From: Eubacterium_B sp034180045
Lineage (GTDB): Bacteria > Bacillota > Clostridia > Peptostreptococcales > Anaerovoracaceae
Direction of reading: 5' to 3'
NCBI GenBank assembly: GCA_034180045.1
Contig: JAXFOY010000014.1
Coordinates: forward strand, 1 to 51,857
DNA length: 51,857 bases
Made by a program: the position numbers and the translations under genes. Below, in pieces: positions 42,954 to 51,200 of the stretch (the stretch's first letter is position 1; each line of letters starts with the position of its first letter). The notes beneath the pieces were generated by a model. It was not told the origin of the DNA. It was given only the letters and a program-made list of their open reading frames with translations, and did no database searches.

Positions 42954-44414
42954 TTAGCCGATATAATCTTCGTGTTCGTATTCAGCTCTCATCTCAGGAG
43001 ACAATTTATCCATGAAATCTTTTCTGCCATACTTAAAAATAATCGAAGCTGTCATAACAGCAAACATTACAAAGCAATAGATTGTCATAGGCATAATCTG
43101 AATACCTGTAAGCGGTGCACCTGAATCCTTTGCAAATCCTAAAGTATAAACTACGGCAGGCGTCCAAGGCAAGCAATATGCCAAGGTGTTTGATTGTGCA
43201 TCCATCAGATTTGCAGTTCTATAAGGTGAAATACCGTGCTGTTTCGAAAGCGGCTTGGCAAACGATGCACCGACAGCGAGTATAGCAGGAGCATTAAGTC
43301 CCATAATACCTGAAAGTATAATTACCATTGCCGAAATTACAAACTCAGCTCCTGTAGCAGTCTTCGCAATCTTTCCAAGACCGTTTAGAATTAATAAATC
43401 GCCTTCGCCTTGTCTCATGATATTTATTGAACCGAATAAAAGCAAAGCGAGAACGATAACCTGAATCATTCCTGCGATACCGTCGTATAAAACGCCTCCG
43501 ACAACACGATCAAGACCTTCTCCGCCAACTGTAAATACAGCAGGAAGCTGCGAGTCCGTATCAATGTGAATCAAGTCTATGAGCCCTGAAGGAACGGCAA
43601 ATACGATGGCTATAATGATGCCTATCGATGTAGCTATAATGATGTCTCCGGACTTAATAGCAATATATATTGTTATAGCTACAGGAATCAACATAATCAG
43701 AGTCAAAGGATTGTATGAAGCGTTGGCCGCAGCGGCTGACTGATCAGGCCCTAGAACCATGCTGACTATGATGAATACCGGAATGGAAATTGCACACGAA
43801 AGCAAACTGTATTTCAATCTTGATCTTACAACTCCCGGCACATCCACTCCTTGAGTAGCAGCCGAGCAAATTGTCGTATCCGATATAGGCGCAAGATTAT
43901 CTCCGAAAGCGGCACCTGAAATAATGGCACCGGCAAGAAGCGGATGATTACAGCCAAGCGCCACACCCGCAGGATACAACACGCCCATTCCTGCGGCTAT
44001 AGTTCCAAATCCCGTTCCTGATGCAGTTGCAAATACAGCAGAAGCAAGAAAGGTTATAATCAAAAATAATGTAGGTCCTACACCCGCATTTGCGGCAACG
44101 CCTGCAATACCTGCTGCGAGACCTGAAACTCTGAGAACTCTGGAAAATACCCCTGCAAAAATCCAGCAGACTATAGGAATCAAACACTCTTCACTTGCCA
44201 TACCGGAAATAATCACCTGCGAGTAATGTTTTTTATCTTTTGCAAAAAAGAAAGGAATAAGAAGTGCAAGAAAAGCAGGCACCCAAAGAGCCCCGTCGGA
44301 AATTGAGCCCCAAACAAAGGTCGTGACGATTATCGTGATGATAAATATCACAAAAGGCAAAAGCGAAATCCCCGCTCCGCCAAAAAACTCTAAGCGTTTC
44401 TTTTCAGTTTCCAT
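42954..44414 (-). CDS. nhaC: NhaC-family Na+/H+ antiporter
   Basis: This 486-residue membrane protein has about 12 helices. It has the family's GTGFGTIAAGMGVLYP, the AAFGDNLAPISDTT motif with polar residues in the membrane, and NTLAYCLPW near the end. NhaC-type proteins exchange Na+ for protons or for organic substrates; MleN and tyrosine/lysine antiporters belong here. The start at 44414 has GGAGGG six bases upstream. It stands behind a sigma-54 promoter and next to an NtrC-type regulator and sensor kinase with a solute-binding domain. This favours a role in nutrient exchange over plain salt resistance. Confidence 0.9.
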   Translation of the reverse strand: METEKKRLEFFGGAGISLLPFVIFIITIIVTTFVWGSISDGALWVPAFLALLIPFFFAKDKKHYSQVIISGMASEECLIPIVCWIFAGVFSRVLRVSGLAAGIAGVAANAGVGPTLFLIITFLASAVFATASGTGFGTIAAGMGVLYPAGVALGCNHPLLAGAIISGAAFGDNLAPISDTTICSAATQGVDVPGVVRSRLKYSLLSCAISIPVFIIVSMVLGPDQSAAAANASYNPLTLIMLIPVAITIYIAIKSGDIIIATSIGIIIAIVFAVPSGLIDLIHIDTDSQLPAVFTVGGEGLDRVVGGVLYDGIAGMIQVIVLALLLFGSINIMRQGEGDLLILNGLGKIAKTATGAEFVISAMVIILSGIMGLNAPAILAVGASFAKPLSKQHGISPYRTANLMDAQSNTLAYCLPWTPAVVYTLGFAKDSGAPLTGIQIMPMTIYCFVMFAVMTASIIFKYGRKDFMDKLSPEMRAEYEHEDYIG

Positions 44415-44463
44415 TTTTAACCCTCCAATAATAAATATGAAATAAAATACATATATATTATTA

Positions 44464-44478
44464 GCAATTAGCATGCCA
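44464..44478 (-). promoter_or_regulatory. Sigma-54 (-24/-12) promoter of nhaC
   Basis: The minus strand reads TGGCATGCTAATTGC, matching TGGCAC-N5-TTGC with one change. GG and GC have the obligatory 10-base separation. Transcription would start near 44453, leaving a leader of about 40 nt with GGAGGG. Upstream, GAAATCT is repeated at 44492-44498 and 44504-44510, a candidate enhancer site for the neighbouring NtrC-type protein. Confidence 0.75.
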
Positions 44479-44550
44479 GACTTATCAATCCGAAATCTGT
44501 CCGGAAATCTCGGTATTTTTCGCGTATATCTGCATAATGGCAAAAAAATA

Positions 44551-44589
44551 CCAGGCAGTATATTTCCAAATCGGAAAAAAATTGCCTGG
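44551..44589 (-). terminator. Nested palindrome; terminator of the two-component operon
   Basis: CCAGGCA and TGCCTGG enclose a second dyad, TTTCC-AAATC-GGAAA, in symmetrical nesting over 39 bp. On the minus strand it is followed by TATTTTTTT, so it works as an intrinsic terminator about 50 bp after the regulator stop. The inner dyad may also serve as an activator site. Confidence 0.7.
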
Positions 44590-44641
44590 CAAAACATTCA
44601 GTTTCGTATCAAAAAGTAATATTAGCTTGTCCCTATAAAGC

Positions 44642-46009
44642 CTAATTTTTGATTCCAAGTTCCTGGATTTTGTTAAACAACTGTCTTCTGCTCAATCCAA
44701 TGTTCCTCGCTGCGGCAGTAATATTCCCGTCAGCATGCTTCAACACCTGTCTGAAATAATCTCTTTCGAAGTCCTGTTTCGCATCCTTATAATTTTTATC
44801 CGCCGCATATACTGCCGGACTTATTGATTTTTCGTAGCTTTCATGCCAAGAATCAATGCTCAATACCCCACCTGCCGGCGTGAGAATGAAAAGTCGTTCA
44901 ATAATATTCTTAAGCTCCCTTATGTTACCCGGATAATCGTATTCCATCAAAAAGTTTTTAGTTTTTTCATCTATGCAATTTACTATTTTGCCGCTGTCTC
45001 TCGTGTTTTTGCGAATAAAAAAATCAACAAATTCCGGAATATCTTCTCGCCGCTCTCTTAAAGGAGGCACATGTATTTCGAATGTATTTATTCTGTACCA
45101 AAGGTCTTCCCTAAAGCTGCCGTCTTGAACTTGTGCTTTAATATCTTTATTTGTAGCCGAAACAACTCTAAAATCAACATTTATCGCTTTGTTGGATCCT
45201 ATCCTTTCAATCTTGTGATTCTCCAAAACACGCAGTAGTTTAACCTGAATTGCTAAATCCATATCACCAATTTCATCTAAGAAAACGGTTCCTCCACCGC
45301 ACTGTTCAAGCTTCCCTATGCGTAGCTCATTTGCTCCTGTAAAAGCACCTTTTTCATGTCCGAAAAGCTCCGACTCTATGAGATTGCTCGGCAGACTCTG
45401 GCAATTAATAGGCAAAAATAATTTATTGCTTCTACTGCTCAAATTATGTATCTGCTGAGCGATTATTTCCTTTCCACATCCGCTTTCTCCTGTGATTATT
45501 ACATTTGCATTTGATTCTGCTATAGTTTTGACAAGCCCCCAAAGTTTCTTTATTCTGGGACTGCTGCCCTCTACAAAATCTGCACTCACACTGTTTTTAT
45601 ATATGGCAGGAGCACGTCTTGCCTCCATAACCAGACGAGCCTTTTCTACTTCTTTGATAAGTTCTTCCGGATCATGGCTTTTTATAAAATATCCGAAGGC
45701 CCCCATCTTAATGGTTTCTACCGCGGTCTCAATGCTTCCATATCCTGTGACCATAATTATTTCAACCTCGTCATGATACTGCTGCTTCAGCTTTTTTAGA
45801 AGCTCAATTCCGCCGCTTCCTTCCATCATTATGTCCGTAACAACGATATGAAAATATTCAACTTGCGCAATTTCAAGCGCTTCTTCCGCAGAACTTGCCT
45901 TTTTACAGCTATACCCCTCGGTTTCAAACAAATATGCCAAAGTCTCGCGATAATCTCTCTCGTCATCCACTATCAAAATATTGCACATTTTTTTATCCGT
46001 ATTACTCAC
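44642..46009 (-). CDS. NtrC-family sigma-54-dependent response regulator
   Basis: This 455-residue protein has three domains. The receiver domain has VDDERDY and the phosphorylatable Asp59 in VVTDIMM. The AAA+ domain has Walker A GESGCGKE, the sigma-54 contact loop GAFTGA, GGGTVFLDEIGD and FREDLWYRIN. The Fis-type helix-turn-helix at the end has NITAAARNIGLSRRQLFNKI. I set a GTG start at 46009 with AGGAGG upstream. It overlaps the end of the kinase gene (TGTGAGTAA), so translation is coupled. The first ATG is seven codons further in. It most likely activates the sigma-54 promoter of nhaC. Confidence 0.96.
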   Translation of the reverse strand: MSNTDKKMCNILIVDDERDYRETLAYLFETEGYSCKKASSAEEALEIAQVEYFHIVVTDIMMEGSGGIELLKKLKQQYHDEVEIIMVTGYGSIETAVETIKMGAFGYFIKSHDPEELIKEVEKARLVMEARRAPAIYKNSVSADFVEGSSPRIKKLWGLVKTIAESNANVIITGESGCGKEIIAQQIHNLSSRSNKLFLPINCQSLPSNLIESELFGHEKGAFTGANELRIGKLEQCGGGTVFLDEIGDMDLAIQVKLLRVLENHKIERIGSNKAINVDFRVVSATNKDIKAQVQDGSFREDLWYRINTFEIHVPPLRERREDIPEFVDFFIRKNTRDSGKIVNCIDEKTKNFLMEYDYPGNIRELKNIIERLFILTPAGGVLSIDSWHESYEKSISPAVYAADKNYKDAKQDFERDYFRQVLKHADGNITAAARNIGLSRRQLFNKIQELGIKN

Positions 46010-48014
46010 AATTCTCCTCCTGTGATTCTTCATTTGGTATTGACAGTGTGAAGGCGGTCCCGCATCCCTCATTTGATTCAACCGTTATATTGCCGCCCAA
46101 CTTCCCCATTTCCGTGTAGGTAACAAAGAGTCCAAGACCTGTGCCCTTACCCGGCGGTTTTGTTGTAAAAAAAGGATTATATAGATTTGCAAGGTCCTCC
46201 TGTTTGATTCCCACGCCGTTATCTTTACAGCTTATTACAACGTTTTCCTGTTCTTTTACGGCACTTATAACTATTTCACCACTGCTCTTATCTATTGCAT
46301 CTATAGCATTTTGAATTATGTTCATCAAAATATGTTTAAGAGCCTCAACACTGCTATGCAAAGTCAGATTAGGCTCACATAGTATCACGATTTTTATTTT
46401 CTTCTTACGAATTTCTTCCTCATTCAGCTCAACAATTGACTCAATAAACGATTTTACTTCTATGGTTTTGCTTTCATTATCACCTATACGCCAAAAATTC
46501 ATTACATTATCAATAATTCCGCCTGCATGTCTGACGCTCTCGTCTATATAATTCAGGGCAATCCTCGTTCTGTCGTCAACATTTTTATTCTTGCCCAGTA
46601 TATAGCTTTGAGTTCTTATGATTCCAAGCGGATTTCTCAGTTCATGCGCCATTCCGGCGGCGAGCTGCCCTATGGCAATCATCTTCGATGACTGCAAAAG
46701 CTGATTGTTTTTTATTACTTCAAGAGTTATATCCTTAATAGTGAACATGATGTTTTTGGCGATGGCATCCTCTGTTCCTACACCGAAGATGCTTATTTCC
46801 AGAACCTCGTTTCCGCGATTTACACGTGTAGTCTTACTATCCTTTTCCTTAATATTCCGGTATTCATTACCATCAAGTTCAACGCCCATTTGGTCAAAAT
46901 ATTCACTGCATGACATCCCCTGAATATCCTCTTTGCTAAGACCTATCAAAGCCGCCGCCGGATTATTATGGCTGACTATATTTTGCTTTTCATCAATTAC
47001 AATAACGCCTTCGGGCATTTCGTTAAGCATCAAATCAAGTTCGTTCTTTCTTTGCTCAAGCTGCCAAGTGCGCTGTTTTACTTTCGTTCTAAGACTTTTA
47101 TTCTCAATCAGCCTGAATATTGCTACAAGAATAGCAAGCGCAGTCGCAATGAAAATATATTTTACCAGTATCTCAAGTTCTTGCCCCTCCTGCTTTAGCG
47201 GGGTTGAGATGCCGAACCATTTTTGCTGAATGCTCTCTATCTGCCCTTTGTTGCGAATTTTCTTGATAGCTGCGTTTAGCGGTTTTATAAGTGCCTCTTT
47301 TGATTTTGGGACTCCTATAAACACCTCTTCTTCATAAAGAGTTGTATTCACTGAATCTATCTTATCTTTTACATCCTTCTTATCCGCATAGTAAAGAATT
47401 ACCGGCTCATCACCGATAGCTGCATCAACCTTGCCTTCAAGCAGCAAATCTATACCCTTTCCGACATTATCTACATAAACAAGCTTTGCCTTGGGATAGT
47501 TCTTCTTCATATACCAGTTTGCGTAATCTCCCTTTTCTGTTGCTACGGTCAAATTGTTGATATCCTTGAGTTTATACTCCTTCCCCTTGCGATTTACCAA
47601 CATGGTTCTCAGCGTATAAAGCGAGTCGGTAAAAACAATATCTTTACTTCTCTCTTCGTTTGAGAACATGTCGCACATATCAGTCTTTCCCTCTTTTAGA
47701 TTTTCGAGGGCGGATTCCCATTTGTAGGGTATACACTTTATCTCCACTCCGAGTTCAACTGAAATTAAGTTCATAAAATCCACAACGACACCCTTATACT
47801 GTCCGTCGTCGTCGACAAATCTCAGAGGAGGAGCACTTTCGTTTGCTCCGTATATCAAAACTCCATCCCTAGCATAAGACCTTACGGTTTCAAGCAATTT
47901 CGTTTCCTGAACGCTGCGATAATACTTAAATCCTATAAAGGTTCCCACCGCCAACAGAAAGACGAAAAAAAATATAAACTTTACAGCTCTTGATTCTTCT
48001 TTTTTATTTATCAA
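46002..48014 (-). CDS. Sensor histidine kinase with a solute-binding-protein domain
   Basis: This chain of about 670 residues starts with a membrane helix (about 12-32) and an external SBP_bac_3 domain (about 50-275) with APPLRFVDDDGQYKG, GVVVDFMNLIS and DAAIGDEPVILYY. This fold normally binds amino acids. A second helix (about 285-302), a PAS domain (about 325-435), the HisKA box MAHELRNPLG with His near 457, and an ATPase domain with NIIQNAIDAID, DNGVGI and GKGTGLGLF follow. The start is uncertain: a TTG at 48014 has GGGTGG upstream, and another TTG lies at 48026. It overlaps the NtrC-type gene. Confidence 0.93.
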   Translation of the reverse strand: MINKKEESRAVKFIFFFVFLLAVGTFIGFKYYRSVQETKLLETVRSYARDGVLIYGANESAPPLRFVDDDGQYKGVVVDFMNLISVELGVEIKCIPYKWESALENLKEGKTDMCDMFSNEERSKDIVFTDSLYTLRTMLVNRKGKEYKLKDINNLTVATEKGDYANWYMKKNYPKAKLVYVDNVGKGIDLLLEGKVDAAIGDEPVILYYADKKDVKDKIDSVNTTLYEEEVFIGVPKSKEALIKPLNAAIKKIRNKGQIESIQQKWFGISTPLKQEGQELEILVKYIFIATALAILVAIFRLIENKSLRTKVKQRTWQLEQRKNELDLMLNEMPEGVIVIDEKQNIVSHNNPAAALIGLSKEDIQGMSCSEYFDQMGVELDGNEYRNIKEKDSKTTRVNRGNEVLEISIFGVGTEDAIAKNIMFTIKDITLEVIKNNQLLQSSKMIAIGQLAAGMAHELRNPLGIIRTQSYILGKNKNVDDRTRIALNYIDESVRHAGGIIDNVMNFWRIGDNESKTIEVKSFIESIVELNEEEIRKKKIKIVILCEPNLTLHSSVEALKHILMNIIQNAIDAIDKSSGEIVISAVKEQENVVISCKDNGVGIKQEDLANLYNPFFTTKPPGKGTGLGLFVTYTEMGKLGGNITVESNEGCGTAFTLSIPNEESQEENCE

Positions 48015-48031
48015 AATTCCACCCAATATTT

Positions 48032-48151
48032 TTATTTTTCATCGGCAAAATCAAACAGTTTATGTACATAGTTTGCCTCAAATTCATCACACTTGCAAGC
48101 ATAGATATTGTAGCTTTCACCTTTTAATTTTTTCTTGACAAACAAAAACAC
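48032..48151 (-). CDS. Doubtful 39-codon frame upstream of the kinase
   Basis: A GTG at 48151 with AAGGG just before it opens a 39-residue frame (VFLFVKKKLKGESY at its start, ending KLFDFADEK) that stops 18 bp before the kinase start. Its amino acid mix is coding-like. However, its first half lies on the tRNA promoter, and the spacing of its ribosome binding site is too short. It may be a leader gene of the kinase operon or chance. Confidence 0.25.
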   Translation of the reverse strand: MFLFVKKKLKGESYNIYACKCDEFEANYVHKLFDFADEK

Positions 48152-48163
48152 ATCCCTTATAAT
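48135..48163 (+). promoter_or_regulatory. Perfect consensus promoter of the tRNA cluster
   Basis: TTGACA (48135-48140) and TATAAT (48158-48163) are separated by exactly 17 bp. Transcription would start near 48170, about 25 bp before tRNA-Asn. Confidence 0.9.
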
Positions 48164-48194
48164 GAGTATTGTCGTTAACGCGGCATATAGGTAT

Positions 48195-48269
48195 TCCGAG
48201 ATAGCTCAATGGTGGAGCAACCGGCTGTTAACCGGTAGGCTGTGGGTTCGAGCCCCACTCTCGGAGCCA
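48195..48269 (+). tRNA. tRNA-Asn (GTT anticodon)
   Basis: The acceptor stem TCCGAGA/TCTCGGA is perfect. The anticodon stem-loop reads CCGGCTGTTAACCGG with GTT in the loop, and GGTTCGAGCC gives the T loop. Discriminator G and an encoded CCA follow. Total length is 75 with CCA. Confidence 0.97.
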
Positions 48270-48277
48270 TTTTTTTC

Positions 48278-48366
48278 GCCGGTGTGGCGGAATTGGCAGA
48301 CGCACGGGACTTAAAATCCCGCGATCCTAACCGATCGTACCGGTTCGACCCCGGTCGCCGGCACCA
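48278..48366 (+). tRNA. tRNA-Leu (TAA anticodon)
   Basis: This is a long-variable-arm tRNA of 89 bases including CCA. The acceptor stem GCCGGTG/CGCCGGC has one G-T pair. The anticodon stem CGGGA/TCCCG encloses CTTAAAA with anticodon TAA. The variable arm (CGATC...GATCG) identifies a class II tRNA. Confidence 0.97.
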
Positions 48367-48394
48367 CTTTCGGTAAGAGTCGAAAACTTAATAT

Positions 48395-48470
<76 letters not shown>

Positions 48471-48482
48471 CTTAGAACTAAT

Positions 48483-48509
48483 CTCGAAGCATTCGCTTCG
48501 AGTTTTTTT
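48483..48509 (+). terminator. tRNA cluster terminator
   Basis: CTCGAAGC and GCTTCGAG pair around ATTC, followed by seven T residues. Confidence 0.92.
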
Positions 48510-48521
48510 ATGCCCAGAAAT

Positions 48522-48567
48522 CACGCAAAAAATCAATCGTAAATTTTTACGATTGATTTTTTGCGTG
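48522..48567. repeat. Perfect 22-bp inverted repeat overlapping a promoter
   Basis: CACGCAAAAAATCAATCGTAAA (48522-48543) is repeated exactly inverted at 48546-48567, with a two-base centre. The right arm contains the -35 hexamer of the next gene. It looks like an operator, or a cruciform-forming element, at the edge of the accessory segment. Confidence 0.9.
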
Positions 48568-48581
48568 TATTTGCATATAAT
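48553..48581 (+). promoter_or_regulatory. Promoter of the AlbA_2 gene
   Basis: TTGATT (48553-48558) lies within the palindrome, and TATAAT (48576-48581) follows after 17 bp. The expected start is near 48588, and AAAGGAG precedes the ATG at 48614. Confidence 0.75.
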
Positions 48582-48613
48582 ATAAGCAATAAAATTGAAA
48601 GGAGAAGCCTGAT

Positions 48614-49867
48614 ATGAGAGAAACACGGACATTAGAATTTAAAGAATCTATTACAAATACATTTTTAAAAACCGTCAGTGCTTTTTCAAATTATGATGGC
48701 GGCAGTATTCTTTTTGGAATCGATGATGATGGTAATATCAAAGGAATACCAGATCCGGTACAAGCGTGTTTAGACATCGAAAATAATATTAATGATAGTA
48801 TTTCACCTCAGCCTAATTATATCCTTGAACTGCAAAATAATGATCAGACGATAAAACTTACAATAAGACCGGGAGAACAAAAGCCTTATTTATATAAATC
48901 AAAAGCGTATAAAAGAAATGATTCAGCGACGATAGAGGTAGATACTCTGGAGTTTTCAAGACTTGTTTTAGATGGGAAAAATATTAGATTTGAAGAATTA
49001 CCATGCAAGAAGCAGAATTTATCGTTTGATGTCTTGCAAAATAAATTAAAAGAAAGTGTTCAAATCGAGTCATTTAATAAAGATACATTAAAAACGTTGA
49101 ATTTATATAATGATCAGAATGGATATAATAATGCAGCAGGTATTCTGGCAGATCAAAATGACTTTCCCGGAATCGATATTGTGAAATTTGGGGACAGTAT
49201 CAGCATTATTAAAAAGAGAGCAACGTTTGACAATATGTCTATATTGAAAGCGTATGACAAATCAATTGATATATTTAGAGACTATTACCAATATGAAGTG
49301 ATCGAAGGTGCTGACAGAAAGAAAGTAGAAAAGATACCGGAAGCAGCATTTAGAGAAGCAATTGCTAATGCATTGATTCACAGAGTCTGGGATGTGGAAT
49401 CACAGATCAGGGTTTTGTTGTTTGATGATAAAATAGAAATTGTATCTCCGGGCGGTCTGCCGGCAGGAATTACGGAAGATGAATATTTGGATGGAAAAAT
49501 TTCTGTATTAAGAAATAGAAATTTGGCGAATGTATTTTATAGACTCGGGTTCGTAGAGATATTCGGAACAGGGATTAAAAGAATCAAGCAACTTTATGAA
49601 GAAGGACCACAGAAACCGGATTTTGAGGTGACAGAGAATACGATTAAGATCATTTTACCGATATTTGAAAAGAATGCGAATCTGACAGAGGATGAGAGAA
49701 AAATATATGAAATATTAAGTAAAACGATGTTAAAATCAATCCGTGAAATTGCACCGTATGTGCCATTTGGAAAATCAAAGACAACACAGTTATTGAAAGA
49801 GATGAGAAAAAAAGGTATTGTAGTTATTGAAGGAAGAGGAAGGGGCACGAAGTATAGGATTAAATAA
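48614..49867 (+). CDS. AlbA_2/Schlafen-type protein with ATPase fold and C-terminal winged helix
   Basis: This 417-residue protein begins RETRTLEFKES with FSNYDGGSILFGIDDDG, the AlbA_2 (Schlafen AAA_4) nucleic-acid-binding domain (about 1-110). The middle has the GHKL-like ATPase fold seen in this family: EAAFREAIANALIHR (about 250), IEIVSPGGLP (about 275) and FGTGIKRI (about 317). The C-terminus is a winged helix with KSIREIAPYVPFGKSKTTQLL (split here, about 370-390). Such proteins are often called transcriptional regulators and occur on mobile elements and near defence genes. It directly precedes an unknown gene. Its AT-rich codon use differs from the preceding chromosome block. Confidence 0.88.
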   Translation: MRETRTLEFKESITNTFLKTVSAFSNYDGGSILFGIDDDGNIKGIPDPVQACLDIENNINDSISPQPNYILELQNNDQTIKLTIRPGEQKPYLYKSKAYKRNDSATIEVDTLEFSRLVLDGKNIRFEELPCKKQNLSFDVLQNKLKESVQIESFNKDTLKTLNLYNDQNGYNNAAGILADQNDFPGIDIVKFGDSISIIKKRATFDNMSILKAYDKSIDIFRDYYQYEVIEGADRKKVEKIPEAAFREAIANALIHRVWDVESQIRVLLFDDKIEIVSPGGLPAGITEDEYLDGKISVLRNRNLANVFYRLGFVEIFGTGIKRIKQLYEEGPQKPDFEVTENTIKIILPIFEKNANLTEDERKIYEILSKTMLKSIREIAPYVPFGKSKTTQLLKEMRKKGIVVIEGRGRGTKYRIK

Positions 49868-49912
49868 TTGATACTGTTACAAATTATTTTTGCACAATTA
49901 AAAAGGATAAAA

Positions 49913-51178
49913 ATGAAAGAAGGAAATGATAATTCAATGGAATCAAATGATAATACAATTATCGCTGAGTATGGAGTTGAAATTATTCCAGCAGAGGGAA
50001 TAAGTAAAGAAGAATATAAAAAGATTGATATCAATTCTGACGCGTTTGCTCGTATTAATGCTTGCCTTCAGGATGTGCCTCACATCGCGAAAGAGATATA
50101 CGATAACAAAATAATCGGAGAAACATATCGAGTTGTTTATGATCGTGGTCTAGGAGTTTTACAGAAAGCAGCTGGAAAAGACAATCTTTTCCGCGCTAAT
50201 GTTGTGTCCACAAAAGCAAATAATGACATTAAAGGACAAGCATTGTTGCAGAAGGCTGATACTAATACAGTTTCACAACTGGCATTGTCTGCGTTTACAA
50301 TTGCCTCAGTTGCAACTAGCCAGTATTTCCTTGCTCGTATCGATAAAAAACTTACAAGTATCGATGGTAAACTGAATGAAATTTATAAGGTTATTGAGAT
50401 TGATAAAAAAAGCAGACTTTGGGCTCATGGCGAATATTTACGACAAGTGAATGACACTTTGAGCTATATACTTCAGAATGATACATTAAAACAGGCCACT
50501 TTAGTTAGTGTACAAAATATAAGGATGGAATCATTAGCCAGTATAAGGTCTTATTATGAGCGACTAGAAGACTTAAAAAGTTCTCTTAATGAGAATGATG
50601 GTTATAAAAAACTAAACGAAAATCTGGATGGATACAAAGGTTATTTGCCTCCATACTGGTATGCTGTGTATTTATATGAATTTGCTCATTACCTTGAAGT
50701 AGTGCTTAGCGAAGCTGTTGACGAAACATATTTGAATTATATTAGCGCAGATATGGAGAGAATATATTCGCAGTTCGATGAGTGTAATAACATATATAGT
50801 GATGCGATTAAGAAGTATATAGATGATGTCAAGGCGTTAAAAGCGAATACTGTTCCTGCAAGTATTATGGATGGGTTAGGCAAGGTGCTTCAACTTGGAT
50901 ATGTTCCAGCAATGAATCCGTTAGTTGGACTAGGAGCAAAGGGGGCCGGATTTGCAATGGAATTTGGAGCAAAAGCCCTAAAAGATTTCCAAATCGGTCA
51001 AAAGAATAATGAGAAGCAAGATGTTCTTGAGATACTTAATGATGCTTTAGAACAGTATAAAAACAGCGATCCGATTGAGATTCCAATCGAAAACATTAAA
51101 CTAATCAATAACACGTATAATAAGCCATTTGAGTTATTGGTCGATGGAGATGACATATACATAAAGAGCGATGAATAA
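49913..51178 (+). CDS. Unknown 421-residue protein with membrane-like segment and coiled coil
   Basis: I do not recognise this protein. Residues 1-115 are soluble and charged. Residues 119-140 (VSQLALSAFTIASVATSQYF) are hydrophobic and helix-like, followed at once by the heptad-rich ARIDKKLTSIDGKLNEIYKV. A long helical, Tyr-rich middle (165-310) follows, then a Gly/Ala-rich amphipathic stretch (about 318-355, with NPLVGLGAKGAGFAMEFGAK) that could insert into a membrane, and a short beta-rich tail. The start at 49913 has AAAGGAT upstream; the frame is open back to the stop of the AlbA_2 gene. The 45-bp gap suggests co-transcription. The build resembles membrane-acting toxins or abortive-infection effectors, but that is inference from architecture only. 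Confidence 0.7.
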   Translation: MKEGNDNSMESNDNTIIAEYGVEIIPAEGISKEEYKKIDINSDAFARINACLQDVPHIAKEIYDNKIIGETYRVVYDRGLGVLQKAAGKDNLFRANVVSTKANNDIKGQALLQKADTNTVSQLALSAFTIASVATSQYFLARIDKKLTSIDGKLNEIYKVIEIDKKSRLWAHGEYLRQVNDTLSYILQNDTLKQATLVSVQNIRMESLASIRSYYERLEDLKSSLNENDGYKKLNENLDGYKGYLPPYWYAVYLYEFAHYLEVVLSEAVDETYLNYISADMERIYSQFDECNNIYSDAIKKYIDDVKALKANTVPASIMDGLGKVLQLGYVPAMNPLVGLGAKGAGFAMEFGAKALKDFQIGQKNNEKQDVLEILNDALEQYKNSDPIEIPIENIKLINNTYNKPFELLVDGDDIYIKSDE

Positions 51179-51200
51179 CCGATTACATACCCGGCGGAGG

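Noticed and set aside
44540..44552. GG-N9-GC on the minus strand as a second sigma-54 promoter
   Set aside because: Sigma-54 promoters need 10 bases between GG and GC. Here there are nine, and the sequence is the terminator's T-run. The true match is at 44464-44478.
46010..46081. Longer start for the NtrC-type regulator
   Set aside because: The frame is open upstream but lies fully within the kinase gene. The GTG at 46009 has an ideal AGGAGG, and the receiver domain begins right after it.
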